The notes under the pieces were generated by a model, which saw nothing but the letters and a program-made list of their open reading frames with translations, was not told the origin of the DNA and ran no database searches. Made by a program: the position numbers and the translations under genes. Below, piece by piece: positions 43,269 to 52,771 of a DNA stretch of 64,000 nt (positions within the stretch are counted from its first letter, which is position 1; the number at the start of each line of letters is the position of its first letter). Origin of the DNA: Enteractinococcus helveticum (lineage in GTDB: Bacteria; Actinomycetota; Actinomycetes; Actinomycetales; Micrococcaceae); the NCBI RefSeq assembly GCF_001657475.1, contig NZ_LXEY01000015.1, positions 62,001-126,000 of the forward strand. The letters run 5' to 3'.

Positions 43269-45788
43269 ATGTCGCGCGACGAACAGAAAGTCTCAATTGA
43301 CGGCCACCGATTGACCCTGACAAATCTGGACAAGGTCTACTATCCGCAAACCGGCACGACCAAAGGTGAAGTGCTGGATTATTATGCCCGGATCGGACCG
43401 ATTTTTATTCGGCATGCTGCGGATCGGATTGCCACCCGCAAGCGCTGGGTCGACGGCGTGGGCACACCCGAGAAGCCGGGCCAAGTGTTCTTTGAAAAAG
43501 ACCTGCCCGACCATGCACCGGACTGGATTGAGGCCCGCGAAATCGAGCACGGTACCGGGACCAAGCGCTACCCGTTGGTCCAAGATCAGGCCACCCTGAC
43601 GTATCTGGCTCAGTTGGGGTCGTTGGAAATACATATTCCCCAGTGGCGGGTGCTCTCCGCGGGCTCGGATCCGCGCACGATCACCTCAGATTCGCGCTAC
43701 CCCGACCGCATGGTCTTCGACTTGGACCCCGGCGAGGGCCGCGGATTGGCCGACTGTGTTGAGGTTGCCCACCTGGTCCGGGAGTTACTCAATGGCATGG
43801 GCCTGGATGCATACCCGTTGACCAGTGGTTCCAAGGGCGTACACATGTATGCGCCACTGGACGGTTCGGCCACCAGTCAGCAGGTCTCGGATGTCGCCAA
43901 GGAGCTGGCACGCAGCCTCGAGGCCGATCATCCCGAGCTGATTGTGTCCAAGATGAAGAAGAAACTGCGCAAGCACAAGGTGTTCATCGACTGGTCGCAA
44001 AACTCCGCATCCAAGACCACGGTTGCCCCATATTCACTGCGGGGACGCTTCCTGCCAACCGTTGCCGCCCCGAGAACATGGGACGAGTTGGCAGACCCTG
44101 CGACTGTTGAACATCTGCGCTTCGAAGAGGTCCTGGGGCGCCTGGAGGATCTCGGCGATCTGCTGGAACCATTGGCCCAGCGTGCCGGAGCATCGGATGC
44201 AGCCTCGGTGACCGACGCCGCACCGGCCGATGCACCCAAGGATCGGTTGGTCACATACCGGTCCATGCGAGACCCCAAGAAAACCCCCGAACCGGTGCCG
44301 GAGCGTCACGGCCGCAGTGGCGACGAACTAACCTTTGTGATTCAAGAACATCACGCGCGTGCCCTGCACTGGGATTTTCGACTCGAACACGACGGCGTTC
44401 TGGTGTCCTGGGCGCTGCCGAAAGGTCCGCCGACGGACCCGGCACGCAACCACCTAGCAATCCAGACCGAAGATCACCCCATGGAATACGCCACGTTCGA
44501 GGGCACCATTCCCAAAGGCGAGTACGGCGGTGGCGAGGTGACCATTTGGGATTCGGGCACCTATGAGCTCAAAAAATGGCGCGACGGCAAGGAAGTCACC
44601 GCGGTGCTGCACGGCCAACCCGACGGCGGTCTGGGTGGCATCAAGGAATTCGCGCTGTTTAATACCGGCAAGCACGGGCCAAATGAGGATCCCGCCAAAA
44701 ACTGGATGATCCATCTCAAAGAACATTCCCCCGACGACGCTGAGGCTGAGCCAAAGCAGCAGAAAACCGGCAGGAGGCAGGCATCTCAAGACTCGTCGTC
44801 TGGCAATGACGCCGTTGAGCCAGCGAGCTATTCACCCATGCTGGCAACGATCGGTGAGGTCGAGACCGTGGAACACGATGAGCACGCGTGGGCATTTGAA
44901 ATGAAGTGGGATGGTATTCGTGCCATCGCCACCGTTCGTGCTGCTACTGACGATGCGCCCGGTGCCGTAACGCTCATCAGTCGCAACGACATCGATATGA
45001 CCGTCACGTATCCAGAACTTGCCGAACTCGCCACGTGTGTCACCACCGATTGTGTGCTTGACGGAGAGATCGTCGCACTCGGGCCATCGGGGCGACCGGA
45101 ATTTGGCAGGCTCCAACAACGCATGGGTCTCAAGAAGGCCTCCGATGTCGAGGAGGAACGCGCCAAGACGCCGGTTTATTTGATGGTCTTCGACCTCTTG
45201 GAAGTCGACGGCGAATCACTGCTGCGCGTTGACTATGAGCAGCGTAGGAAACGGTTATTCGAGGTGGCCTCGGAAGGTGAGCATGTGTATGTGCCCGAGG
45301 CGTTTGATGGCTCTGTTGAAGATGCCATGGCATCCAGTAAACAGCTGAAGCTGGAAGGGGTCATGGCCAAAAAGAAGACCAGTGTCTATATGCCAGGCAA
45401 GCGCACCAAAACCTGGCTCAAGCTCAAGCACGCTGCTACCCGCGAAGTGTTAATCATCGGTTGGCGCACCGGTAATGGCGGCCGCGCTCAGACCTTGGGT
45501 TCGTTGCTCGTGGGTGCACACGGGCCTGATGGTCTGGTCTACTTGGGCCGGGTTGGAACCGGTTTTGATCAGGATCAATTGGAAATGCTGCGCGATAGGC
45601 TGGATGCGATGCCGCGCAAAACGCCACCGGCAGAGGTTCCTGCCGAACAACGCAAAGATGCCCATTGGGTGACGCCCAAACTTGTGGGTGATGTGGAATT
45701 CGGGGGTATTACCGAGGCGGGTCGCCTACGCCATCCCGTATGGCGGGGATTGCGCGAGGATATCGATCCTGAGGATGTCACGATATAA
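43269..45788 (+). CDS. ligD: ATP-dependent DNA ligase LigD (Pol-PE-Lig)
   Basis: 839 residues in the actinobacterial order: polymerase/primase domain (about 10-300, with the catalytic acidic pair in MVFDLDPG), phosphoesterase (about 350-480, HHARALHWDFRLEHDG and the TIPKGEYGGG loop) and ligase (about 525-835) with nucleotidyl-lysine motif EMKWDGIRA and LEGVMAKKK. Repairs double-strand breaks with Ku. AGGAGG lies upstream of the ATG. Confidence 0.97.
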   Translation: MSRDEQKVSIDGHRLTLTNLDKVYYPQTGTTKGEVLDYYARIGPIFIRHAADRIATRKRWVDGVGTPEKPGQVFFEKDLPDHAPDWIEAREIEHGTGTKRYPLVQDQATLTYLAQLGSLEIHIPQWRVLSAGSDPRTITSDSRYPDRMVFDLDPGEGRGLADCVEVAHLVRELLNGMGLDAYPLTSGSKGVHMYAPLDGSATSQQVSDVAKELARSLEADHPELIVSKMKKKLRKHKVFIDWSQNSASKTTVAPYSLRGRFLPTVAAPRTWDELADPATVEHLRFEEVLGRLEDLGDLLEPLAQRAGASDAASVTDAAPADAPKDRLVTYRSMRDPKKTPEPVPERHGRSGDELTFVIQEHHARALHWDFRLEHDGVLVSWALPKGPPTDPARNHLAIQTEDHPMEYATFEGTIPKGEYGGGEVTIWDSGTYELKKWRDGKEVTAVLHGQPDGGLGGIKEFALFNTGKHGPNEDPAKNWMIHLKEHSPDDAEAEPKQQKTGRRQASQDSSSGNDAVEPASYSPMLATIGEVETVEHDEHAWAFEMKWDGIRAIATVRAATDDAPGAVTLISRNDIDMTVTYPELAELATCVTTDCVLDGEIVALGPSGRPEFGRLQQRMGLKKASDVEEERAKTPVYLMVFDLLEVDGESLLRVDYEQRRKRLFEVASEGEHVYVPEAFDGSVEDAMASSKQLKLEGVMAKKKTSVYMPGKRTKTWLKLKHAATREVLIIGWRTGNGGRAQTLGSLLVGAHGPDGLVYLGRVGTGFDQDQLEMLRDRLDAMPRKTPPAEVPAEQRKDAHWVTPKLVGDVEFGGITEAGRLRHPVWRGLREDIDPEDVTI

Positions 45789-45852
45789 CCGCCGGGATTT
45801 GAGGGCATCGCATTCATTCATACTTGACCGGCGAACCCCAGCATGGGTTGAG

Positions 45853-46752
45853 TTATTCGTCTGTGCTATTTATATCCGCTGGAGCTGCCGATTCAATGGC
45901 CGCGCGTTCTTTCCCGGCTTTGAGCCGTTTGGGCTTGCGCTCTCGTTTGGCATTGAGTTCAGCAAACAGATCGGGCAGTTCATACCACTGTGGAAGTTGT
46001 CCAAAGGTTTCTTGTGTTTGCGTCACCACCTGACGAGCCAGAGCGCGATTGGCGAATCCACCAATGCCAGCGCCAATACCAAACGGTACGAGGCGACCAA
46101 AGAAGCGCAGGGTCTCACCGCGCAGCAGAGTTTTCATGAATCGGTTGGCCAAAGAATTGAAGGCCCGTTCGGTGATGCCTGAGATTCCCGAGGCGATCCA
46201 GGCGGTAGGACCAAGTGTCCCAAAGCGCGTACCGGGTTGTGCGCTGGCGGCTTGTTTGAGGAGTTCACGACCTTCTTCGCCCAACAGGATCGTCATGACC
46301 AGTGCTTTCGATTCCTTGGAATCCTTGGTGTCCAGTCCAGCAAGCTCCGCTACCGCCTGTGCATATAGTGCCGTGAATTCCAAGAAACCTAGGGCTGCGC
46401 CAAAGGATGCACCAAGGCTTGCGGCCGTACCGATTCCGGGCACACCTCCTACTCCACCTGCTGCGGCACCAGTTGTGGTCAACGATGCGATGTAGCGCCG
46501 AGACAGCCGATCAGCGAGTTCGCCTGGGCTATCCTGTGGGTATTTCTTGGTTAGTCGTCGCAATTCTGCGATAACCAACGGGCGCTGCACGTTGATGGCC
46601 CCGAGAACTGCACGTTGAAATGCCGGGGTGGGGCGGCCTTTCGCATCAACAGCTTTGCCCAGCATTTTTTGCGCATTGCGGGCGGCTTTATCGCGTCGGG
46701 CACTTTTGGTTTTGGTATTTTTTGGTTTTGGAATTTCGTTGTTTTCCGGCAA
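45853..46752 (-). CDS. EcsC family protein
   Basis: 299 residues with an EcsC-like core: RRYIASLTTTGAAAGGVGGVPGIGTAASLGASFGAALGFLEFTALYAQAVAELAG, then amphipathic/hydrophobic segments (LVPFGIGAGIGGFANRAL) and charged ends. EcsC relatives associate with membranes; their biochemical role is unclear. It starts 2 bases after the hydrolase stop, so both are one operon. Confidence 0.8.
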   Translation of the reverse strand: MPENNEIPKPKNTKTKSARRDKAARNAQKMLGKAVDAKGRPTPAFQRAVLGAINVQRPLVIAELRRLTKKYPQDSPGELADRLSRRYIASLTTTGAAAGGVGGVPGIGTAASLGASFGAALGFLEFTALYAQAVAELAGLDTKDSKESKALVMTILLGEEGRELLKQAASAQPGTRFGTLGPTAWIASGISGITERAFNSLANRFMKTLLRGETLRFFGRLVPFGIGAGIGGFANRALARQVVTQTQETFGQLPQWYELPDLFAELNAKRERKPKRLKAGKERAAIESAAPADINSTDE

Positions 46753-46754
46753 AA

Positions 46755-47372
46755 TCAGCTCACATTCTGTATGAGAAACGGTGTGATGGCCGAGGTGGTT
46801 TTAGCTTCAACGAATTGGGTGTGGGTTGTCAACCAATTTTTTGAGAATTCAGCGGAGGGGTGGTCCGGTTCCTCACCGAAAGTGATCCACAAAACCCGCT
46901 TTGATTGGGCGTCATGTTCAGGGGTATCAAGTGCTGCCAGCATCGGGTTATCAATCACGTAACCGTTGAGGCCGACGACGCCGCTGAAGGCTTCGGGGCG
47001 TACTCGTAGCAACGTGGTGGCCAGTGCTGCACCTTGGCCGATGCCGATGGCCTGGATGCTGGTGTAGGCGGTGGTGCCGTATTCGTCGTCGTCAATAGCA
47101 TCAAAGACTCGGTGGGCTGCCGAGAGGACTTCTGGGAAGTTGGAATTTTGGTGGTCTTGGCTGGTGAACCAGTTGTGGCCGAAGGCCGCGTTGAAGCCAG
47201 CTTGAAGCGCCAGGCCGGTGGTCCCGGTGGGTAAGTGGGAGAAATAGTGTTCGGCGACGGTTTCAGGAGTGGAGCCGGCGTCATGGAAGATGAGCACCAG
47301 CTTGGTGGTGCGCAGGTGTTGGGGCAGAGACCAGATGGCTCGGTGGCCGGTGGCAAGCGTTTCAGCGTACAT
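46755..47372 (-). CDS. Alpha/beta hydrolase (phospholipase/carboxylesterase type), nucleophile missing
   Basis: 205 residues of the acyl-protein-thioesterase-like fold (TKLVLIFHDAGSTPETVAEHYFSHLPTG, then FSGVVGLNGYV). The nucleophile elbow, normally GxSQG, reads AIGIGQGAAL: Gly (GGC) where Ser is expected, one base from AGC. The late His may be in THTQF. So it is likely non-catalytic or uses another residue. Operon with the EcsC gene. Confidence 0.72.
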   Translation of the reverse strand: MYAETLATGHRAIWSLPQHLRTTKLVLIFHDAGSTPETVAEHYFSHLPTGTTGLALQAGFNAAFGHNWFTSQDHQNSNFPEVLSAAHRVFDAIDDDEYGTTAYTSIQAIGIGQGAALATTLLRVRPEAFSGVVGLNGYVIDNPMLAALDTPEHDAQSKRVLWITFGEEPDHPSAEFSKNWLTTHTQFVEAKTTSAITPFLIQNVS

Positions 47373-47385
47373 GCCATTACTCTAG

Positions 47386-47883
47386 TCAAGCTGCGGTCAG
47401 AAAGTGGATGAGAACGCCCACACCGAAGACTGCGATTGCCGTGATGATGCAGCCGAGTTCCACCAGCATGCCGATGCCCATTGCTTTGAGTGCTTCCAGC
47501 GAGGAGCGGAAGGCGGCCATGGCATCGCGGCGTCGGTAGTATTCGGCACCGAACAGGCCAAGGGCAAAGCCGATGAAAATACCGAAAAATGGGATGACAA
47601 ACAGTCCGACGATCGCGGCGGCTGTTGCGATCAGGATCGGGGTGTTGGGGATGCGTTCACGGCGCATCGTGCGCCCGGTAAGGACCAGGGAGGCGCTCCA
47701 GCCCATGAGCGCCAGGGCGGCGGCGACGATTCCGGTGGCCCAGGAGGCGGTGGAGCCGATGATCCAGGCCCAAGCGATCATGGTGATGATGGCGACCGGT
47801 GAGCCGGGCAGTATGGGAAAGATGATGCCCGCCAGGGCGACGAGCATCAGGAGGGCTGCAACGACTGTGACAATGACTTCCAC
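47386..47883 (-). CDS. DUF456 family membrane protein
   Basis: 165 residues with about four to five helices and a Gly-rich central segment (VGLFVIPFFGIFIGFALGLFGAEYYRRRD), typical of DUF456. Function unknown. It lies between the hydrolase and the exonuclease-like gene (10 bases from the latter's stop) and is probably in the same transcription unit. Confidence 0.82.
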   Translation of the reverse strand: MEVIVTVVAALLMLVALAGIIFPILPGSPVAIITMIAWAWIIGSTASWATGIVAAALALMGWSASLVLTGRTMRRERIPNTPILIATAAAIVGLFVIPFFGIFIGFALGLFGAEYYRRRDAMAAFRSSLEALKAMGIGMLVELGCIITAIAVFGVGVLIHFLTAA

Positions 47884-47892
47884 AGTGTCAGA

Positions 47893-49251
47893 TTACTTGC
47901 CGATGGCGATGTCTGCCCAAACCATGTGGTGCAAGTTGTCGCTGGATGGGATACCGAAGTAGCCGCGGTAGACGTCATTATGTGCGGTACCGGTTTCCAG
48001 TACGCCAGCGTCGGTCACCGACAGGTCGGCGCCGGGCAGGACGTAGTCGGCACGGTAGGTTTCGCCGTCGGTGTCTGGGTCAGGTGCCGTGTGATATTCG
48101 GCGTCAGGGTTATTGGGTAGTACGCCGCGGCCTAGGGCAGTGGGCGGCAGGGTGCGTTCTTGCTGCGGATCAACAATGGCATCGGATTTCAGCAGCTCGG
48201 AGATGGCTTTCGGCTCGGCAGGGCCGTGGCCTTGAGGGTCGGCTTTCAGTGAGCCTGCGATGACAAAGGCTGCATCATCTTCTAGTGGGCCACGGTTGCC
48301 GCGATGGTCCAGGATGTATTCGGTGTCGGATTCCAGGTAGTCCTGCCAGAACCGAATTTGGTCATCATTGCGGGCTTGTCCGTGCGGGGTGGCGGAGACG
48401 TCTTCGGTTGCTGAGGCCAGCACGTGGAGGGTTTCGCCGTCAATTTCAATGGGGACGTCCCAGTGGGCGACCGACGATAGCGGCAGAATATCGCGTTCCA
48501 GTTCCGTGAAATCTTCTGGAATACTGTTGTCGGGCACACTCTTCCATGGCAAGGAAGAGAAGTCTCGGATTTGGGCTGTATCAATGGGGTACTTGGAGTA
48601 CACGATCATGGATGACTGACCCGGGAAGTCCCCGTAGCCCAGGGCGTCACCTGGTCCGCCGATCGTGCCGTCGCGGTCAAGGTCAGCGCCCGATTCCACC
48701 CCAGCGTTGGTCTGATGGGTGTAGAAATATGGGTAGGTGACGCCGGTACGGTCTTCGCCACCCACAGCCAGATAGTTGGTATTAAAAGCCTTTGCGAGGT
48801 TCTCGCCGGCATCAGCGTCAATACCAGTCAGTACGAGAACGTCTGGTCGAACGGTTTGAATTATTCGTGCCACCTCGGTGGCATCTTCGGTGCCGGGAGC
48901 TGACAGCTCTTCGAATAGGTCCCCGGCGGAGTCACGGCTCAGTGCTGCGTTATAGGTCGCCACGCGCAACGAGTTGTCTTGTGTGCCTGCCAGAACTGGC
49001 ACGCTGTTAGCTGGCAGAACCTCTTCAGTGGATTCGGCTGCCGCGGCTTCGTCACCCAGCATGCCCCCCTGTGCACTATCTGCCACGACTTCAGATCCCG
49101 GCCGCGGACAATATCCAAGGTCGGGTTCCGTGCTGGTGTCATCTGCTGTCGCTGCCTGAATTGGAGTCGCAAAGCTCAGCGCAAGACATCCGGCCGCAGC
49201 CGCGATGAGCGCTGGTTTTTGCACTCGAAAAACAGGGCGATAATTATGCAC
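47893..49251 (-). CDS. Secreted exonuclease/endonuclease/phosphatase-fold protein, active site degenerate
   Basis: 452 residues with a signal peptide (about 1-34) and one EEP domain (about 95-450). The fold markers are kept (LRVATYNAALSRD, LGYGDFPGQSSMIVYSKYPI, SVAHWDVPI, YRADYVLPGADL, MVWADI) but catalytic residues are changed: the metal Glu of NEFD-type loops is TGID, the SHPTPP histidine is SATED, the GD(x)N(x)DP pair is GSLKADP, and the final SDH is SDNLHH. Active relatives hydrolyse nucleic acids or phosphates outside the cell. This one probably is a pseudo-enzyme or binds a ligand. It is the first gene of this minus-strand group. Confidence 0.75.
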   Translation of the reverse strand: MHNYRPVFRVQKPALIAAAAGCLALSFATPIQAATADDTSTEPDLGYCPRPGSEVVADSAQGGMLGDEAAAAESTEEVLPANSVPVLAGTQDNSLRVATYNAALSRDSAGDLFEELSAPGTEDATEVARIIQTVRPDVLVLTGIDADAGENLAKAFNTNYLAVGGEDRTGVTYPYFYTHQTNAGVESGADLDRDGTIGGPGDALGYGDFPGQSSMIVYSKYPIDTAQIRDFSSLPWKSVPDNSIPEDFTELERDILPLSSVAHWDVPIEIDGETLHVLASATEDVSATPHGQARNDDQIRFWQDYLESDTEYILDHRGNRGPLEDDAAFVIAGSLKADPQGHGPAEPKAISELLKSDAIVDPQQERTLPPTALGRGVLPNNPDAEYHTAPDPDTDGETYRADYVLPGADLSVTDAGVLETGTAHNDVYRGYFGIPSSDNLHHMVWADIAIGK

Positions 49252-49490
49252 AACGGCTAGCTTAGACGCGAAGTGAACCCGGCAAAAGCTGCGGTTAGAT
49301 CCCCGAAACTTACTCCAAATCCTTCAAATTTCACACAACCGCATGGCCATGCGGATCGGGCCGGTTACCGCTGAGTACAACTAATTCTTACGCTACACAT
49401 TCTTGATCAGACTGTAATCATTCCGTGACCTAAGTCGAGAGCCTGAGCCATTCCACATGTCAAGATTCGTCGCCTGACCAGGCCATATAT

Positions 49491-49506
49491 TGTGACATGA
49501 ATCACG
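49491..49506. promoter_or_regulatory. CRP/GlxR-like site
   Basis: TGTGA-N6-TCACG fits the TGTGA-N6-TCACA consensus at all but the last base. It lies 240 bases upstream of the secreted EEP-fold gene, in a 403-base gap that otherwise shows no gene. Possible cAMP-receptor regulator binding; not tested. Confidence 0.4.
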
Positions 49507-49654
49507 CGCCTTGCTGATCGAATTCCTGGAATCTCCGCTCAACCTTCTCAGTAAAATCTCCGGGGAATCCAGGCGAAACAGCCTGTCGGGGAATTTCGTT
49601 GAACAAAACAATTTTTGACGACAGCATCTAGGGGAAACTCGCTCTGACCGGGCG

Positions 49655-50587
49655 TTATTCTGACTTGACTTCGTCTTCGCGCTCTTCACGTACGCGCGCT
49701 TGATGCTGCTCGACGACCTCACGACTCAATCGTGCTGCGCTGACCGTCATACCGATCGTCGCGCCGATGATGAGGACAATTGCCAAACTTCGCAGCAACC
49801 CGAAGGTTTGATCAAGCAACACCCAGCCGATGAGGGCTGCAAATACGGGCTCGAGGCTCAGCAGGATAGAAAACGCGTTTCGTGGTACGCGGCGCAGCGC
49901 AGCCATCTCAAAGGACACCGGAATCACCGTGGACAGCACGGCCATCGCCAGGGCCACCCAGTAGACCTCCGGGGCGAGGAGCAATTCCACCATGCCGCTA
50001 AACCCAACGGGCAGCAACACAATGGCTGCCACGATGGTGGCCATCGGCAGCCCCTCTAGCCCAGGCAGTTGCCGCCCGACTCGAGCGCTGAACAGAATGT
50101 AGAACGCCCAGGATATCCCCGCCAGCACAGCAAATAGGATGCCGAGCAAATCGAAGGTGACGTCTGCCGCCAGGGACTCAACCCCCAGCGCCACCAGGCC
50201 CAGGCCGGCCATGCCGATCCAGATGAGGTCGCGCCGACTCGTGGATAGGATCACCGCTAGCGCCAGCGGCCCCACGAACTCGATGGCCACTGCCACGCCC
50301 AGCGGGATACGCTCCACTGCGGCATAGAAGAAGCCGTTGAGCCCGGCCAGCGTTATGCCAAACAGCACCACGTCGCGCCAGGCGGTTTTACTCCACCGCC
50401 ACGGCGTCGGGCGGGCCAAGAGGATTAAGAATACTGAGGCGAGCATGAGGCGTACCGCAGAAACGCCCCATGCCCCGCCGATGGGAAACAGTTGGGTGGC
50501 AACGGCTGCCCCGAGCGGTAGCGCAAGGGTTGCAGCCATCACCAAGACCACACCGGTTATTGATATCCCGCGGGCGCGATCCCCCAA
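49655..50587 (-). CDS. EamA/DMT family transporter
   Basis: 310 residues with 10 helices in two EamA halves (ISITGVVLVMAATLALPLGAAV, then a second half starting WAFYILFSARVGRQLPG). Similar to RhtA-type exporters of threonine/homoserine. C-terminal tail is charged. It is 30 bases downstream of pdxS stop on the opposite relation (same strand, pdxS upstream), so it could be read from the pdxS promoter. Confidence 0.85.
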   Translation of the reverse strand: MGDRARGISITGVVLVMAATLALPLGAAVATQLFPIGGAWGVSAVRLMLASVFLILLARPTPWRWSKTAWRDVVLFGITLAGLNGFFYAAVERIPLGVAVAIEFVGPLALAVILSTSRRDLIWIGMAGLGLVALGVESLAADVTFDLLGILFAVLAGISWAFYILFSARVGRQLPGLEGLPMATIVAAIVLLPVGFSGMVELLLAPEVYWVALAMAVLSTVIPVSFEMAALRRVPRNAFSILLSLEPVFAALIGWVLLDQTFGLLRSLAIVLIIGATIGMTVSAARLSREVVEQHQARVREEREDEVKSE

Positions 50588-50617
50588 CGTGTTCCTCCTG
50601 TAATACTTAGCGGCGCA

Positions 50618-51496
50618 TTACCACCCGCGTTCTGCCAGACGGTGTGGTGCCGGAATCTCGGATACACTCAAGCCCACCATCGCATCACCAATGCCGCGTG
50701 AGGCATCGGTGATCGCTTGTGGGTCGTTGTAATTTTGGACGGCGCTGACAATCGCCTTTGCGCGCGCGGTGGGGTTGTCGGAGTGGAAAATACCGGAACC
50801 AACGAACACACCATCGGCACCCATTTGCATCATCATCGCCGCATCGGCCGGGGTTGCGATACCACCGGCGGTAAACAGTCCAACTGGCAGTTTACCGTCT
50901 TTGGCAATCTGCTTCACGAGCTCATATGGCGCCTGGAGTTCTTTGGCTGCCACGAACAGTTCGTTTTCGTCCAGGGATGTCAGCGCTGCAATTTCTGCAT
51001 TCAGGGTGCGAATATGCTTCATTGCCTCTGAGACGTCGCCGGTACCGGCTTCACCCTTGGAGCGAATCATGGCGGCACCCTCGGTGATACGACGCAGCGC
51101 TTCACCCAGATTGGTTGCACCGCACACAAATGGGGTTTCGAAATCCCACTTATTGACGTGGTGCACGTAGTCGGCTGGCGACAACACCTCAGACTCGTCA
51201 ATAAAGTCGACGCCTAGGGTTTCCAGAATTTGTGCTTCAACGAAGTGGCCGATGCGAACCTTGGCCATGACCGGAACATCTACGGCCTCAATTATCGATT
51301 CGATCAATTCCGGTGCCGAGCTGCGAGCAATGCCACCTTCTGCGCGAATGTCTGCGGGCACTCGCTCCAGTGCCATCACGGCGGTCGCGCCGGCATCTTC
51401 GGCAATGCGAGCTTGTTCTGCGGTGACCACATCCATGATCACTCCCCCGCGGAATTGATCGGTCAGTCCTGTTTTTATGGTGGCTTGCGCGCTCAT
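50618..51496 (-). CDS. pdxS: Pyridoxal 5'-phosphate synthase subunit PdxS
   Basis: 292 residues, a full PdxS (beta/alpha)8 barrel: [78 protein letters not shown] and [33 protein letters not shown]. The two catalytic lysines lie in VMAKVRIGH and MIRSKGE. Makes PLP from glyceraldehyde 3-phosphate, ribulose/ribose 5-phosphate and ammonia, normally with PdxT as glutaminase, but no pdxT is adjacent. The ATG at 51496 follows AAAGGA; a repeat operator precedes it. Confidence 0.97.
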   Translation of the reverse strand: MSAQATIKTGLTDQFRGGVIMDVVTAEQARIAEDAGATAVMALERVPADIRAEGGIARSSAPELIESIIEAVDVPVMAKVRIGHFVEAQILETLGVDFIDESEVLSPADYVHHVNKWDFETPFVCGATNLGEALRRITEGAAMIRSKGEAGTGDVSEAMKHIRTLNAEIAALTSLDENELFVAAKELQAPYELVKQIAKDGKLPVGLFTAGGIATPADAAMMMQMGADGVFVGSGIFHSDNPTARAKAIVSAVQNYNDPQAITDASRGIGDAMVGLSVSEIPAPHRLAERGW

Positions 51497-51510
51497 AGCG
51501 TCCTTTCGTC

Positions 51511-51544
51511 TTTGGCCTAGGCCATACTTTTGACCTAGGCCAAA
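51511..51544. promoter_or_regulatory. Repeated CCTAGG operator upstream of pdxS
   Basis: Read on the minus strand: TGGCCTAGGTCAAA followed 18 bases on by TGGCCTAGGCCAAA, each nearly palindromic, ending 14 bases before the pdxS start. The outer parts also form a 11-base inverted repeat. This resembles binding sites of MocR/PdxR regulators that control pdxST in actinobacteria. No pdxR lies in the window. Confidence 0.5.
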
Positions 51545-51624
51545 GATTAGCTTAAGTTGCAGGCAAAACCTAGCTGATTCGCAATACAACTCACCAAGCC
51601 CGCACTTCCTGGAATTATGGAGCT

Positions 51625-52359
51625 ATGCACAAGGAGTCACCGGCCGCCACGCCGCCCATGGATCGCCGCCAAGAAATTCTTGCCGGCCTGAGACTTGGTG
51701 TCGGCCCCGGCCTCGGCCTCTTTCCCATGGGCCTGGCCTTAGGGCTGCTGGCCATCCAATCGGGGTTGCCCGGTTGGGCCGTGCCCGCCCTGTCGATTTT
51801 TGGCTACGCCGGCTCCCTGGAATTCCTCATGATCGACCTGTTGATGACCGGCACCGGACTGGTGACCATCGCGGTCACCACATTTTTTGTGAACTTCCGC
51901 CACATCTTCTACGCGTTTTCTTTCCCGCTGCACGTTGTGAAAAACCCGATCGCGAAGTTCTATTCGATGCACGCGCTCATTGACGAGGCCTATGCCGTGG
52001 CAGCGGCGAATCCCACGGGGTGGACAGGGCCACGGCTCCTAGCCATGCAAATCTCCATGCAGCTCTACTGGGTCAGCGGCGGCATAGTCGGGGTGCTGGT
52101 GGCATGGGCCATCCCCGGCACGATCGAAGGCTTAGACTTCGCGCTGCTCGCCCTGTTCATCACCCTGACCCTGGATGCGGTCCGCACTCGTGAGCAACTG
52201 CCCTCACTGATCATCGCAACAATCGCCTTCTTCGCGGCCCTCTTCATTACGCCCGACCAGATCATCTTCGCCGGCATGATCATCTTCATGGCGCTGCTGA
52301 CCATCCGCTACTTCACGGCGAAACGAAAGGGTGGGCTCTATGATCCTGCTCGTAACTAG
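51625..52359 (+). CDS. azlC: AzlC family branched-chain amino acid exporter subunit
   Basis: 244 residues, about seven to eight helices. Starts with a short cytosolic tail, then LGLFPMGLALGLLAIQSGLPGW and FVNFRHIFYAFSFPLHV, the AzlC core. Works with the small AzlD to export branched-chain amino acids (BrnFE system in Corynebacterium). AzlD overlaps its end by 20 bases. Divergent from pdxS. Confidence 0.9.
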   Translation: MHKESPAATPPMDRRQEILAGLRLGVGPGLGLFPMGLALGLLAIQSGLPGWAVPALSIFGYAGSLEFLMIDLLMTGTGLVTIAVTTFFVNFRHIFYAFSFPLHVVKNPIAKFYSMHALIDEAYAVAAANPTGWTGPRLLAMQISMQLYWVSGGIVGVLVAWAIPGTIEGLDFALLALFITLTLDAVRTREQLPSLIIATIAFFAALFITPDQIIFAGMIIFMALLTIRYFTAKRKGGLYDPARN

Positions 52360-52699
52360 CACTGCCACCCCACCGGCCACGTGGTACATCATTGCCGCCG
52401 TCGCGATCATGTTCGTGGTGACCTTCGCGCTGCGTGCCCTGCCGTTTGCCATCCTGGCGAAACTCCGTGACTCGAAATTCGTCAACATCATGGCCCTGTG
52501 GATGCCTGCCGGGATCCTTGGTCTACTGGCCATCGTGATTTTCTATTCGACTGCTGCCGCCCCCGACACGGTGCTGTGGAAATTACTCGTCGCCGTGGCC
52601 GTGACCATCGCATCGCATTTATGCTTAGGACGACGTACGCTCGTCTCCATCGGGCTAGGGACCGTGACCTATGTCGTACTGGTCAATTTCATAGCATAA
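52340..52699 (+). CDS. azlD: AzlD family transporter subunit
   Basis: 119 residues with four helices (WYIIAAVAIMFVVTFALRALPF, then RDSKFVNIMALWMPAGILGLL). The RALPF motif marks AzlD/BrnE. The ATG at 52340 has AAAGG at the right distance; the GTG at 52331 adds three residues and cannot be ruled out. Overlaps azlC, indicating translational coupling. Confidence 0.88.
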   Translation: MILLVTSTATPPATWYIIAAVAIMFVVTFALRALPFAILAKLRDSKFVNIMALWMPAGILGLLAIVIFYSTAAAPDTVLWKLLVAVAVTIASHLCLGRRTLVSIGLGTVTYVVLVNFIA

Positions 52700-52771
52700 A
52701 TGTTGTCAAACTAACTTCGAAGTCCATGGGTTGTGACTACACTTAGCCAAAGTTGAACCGGAAGGACATCG

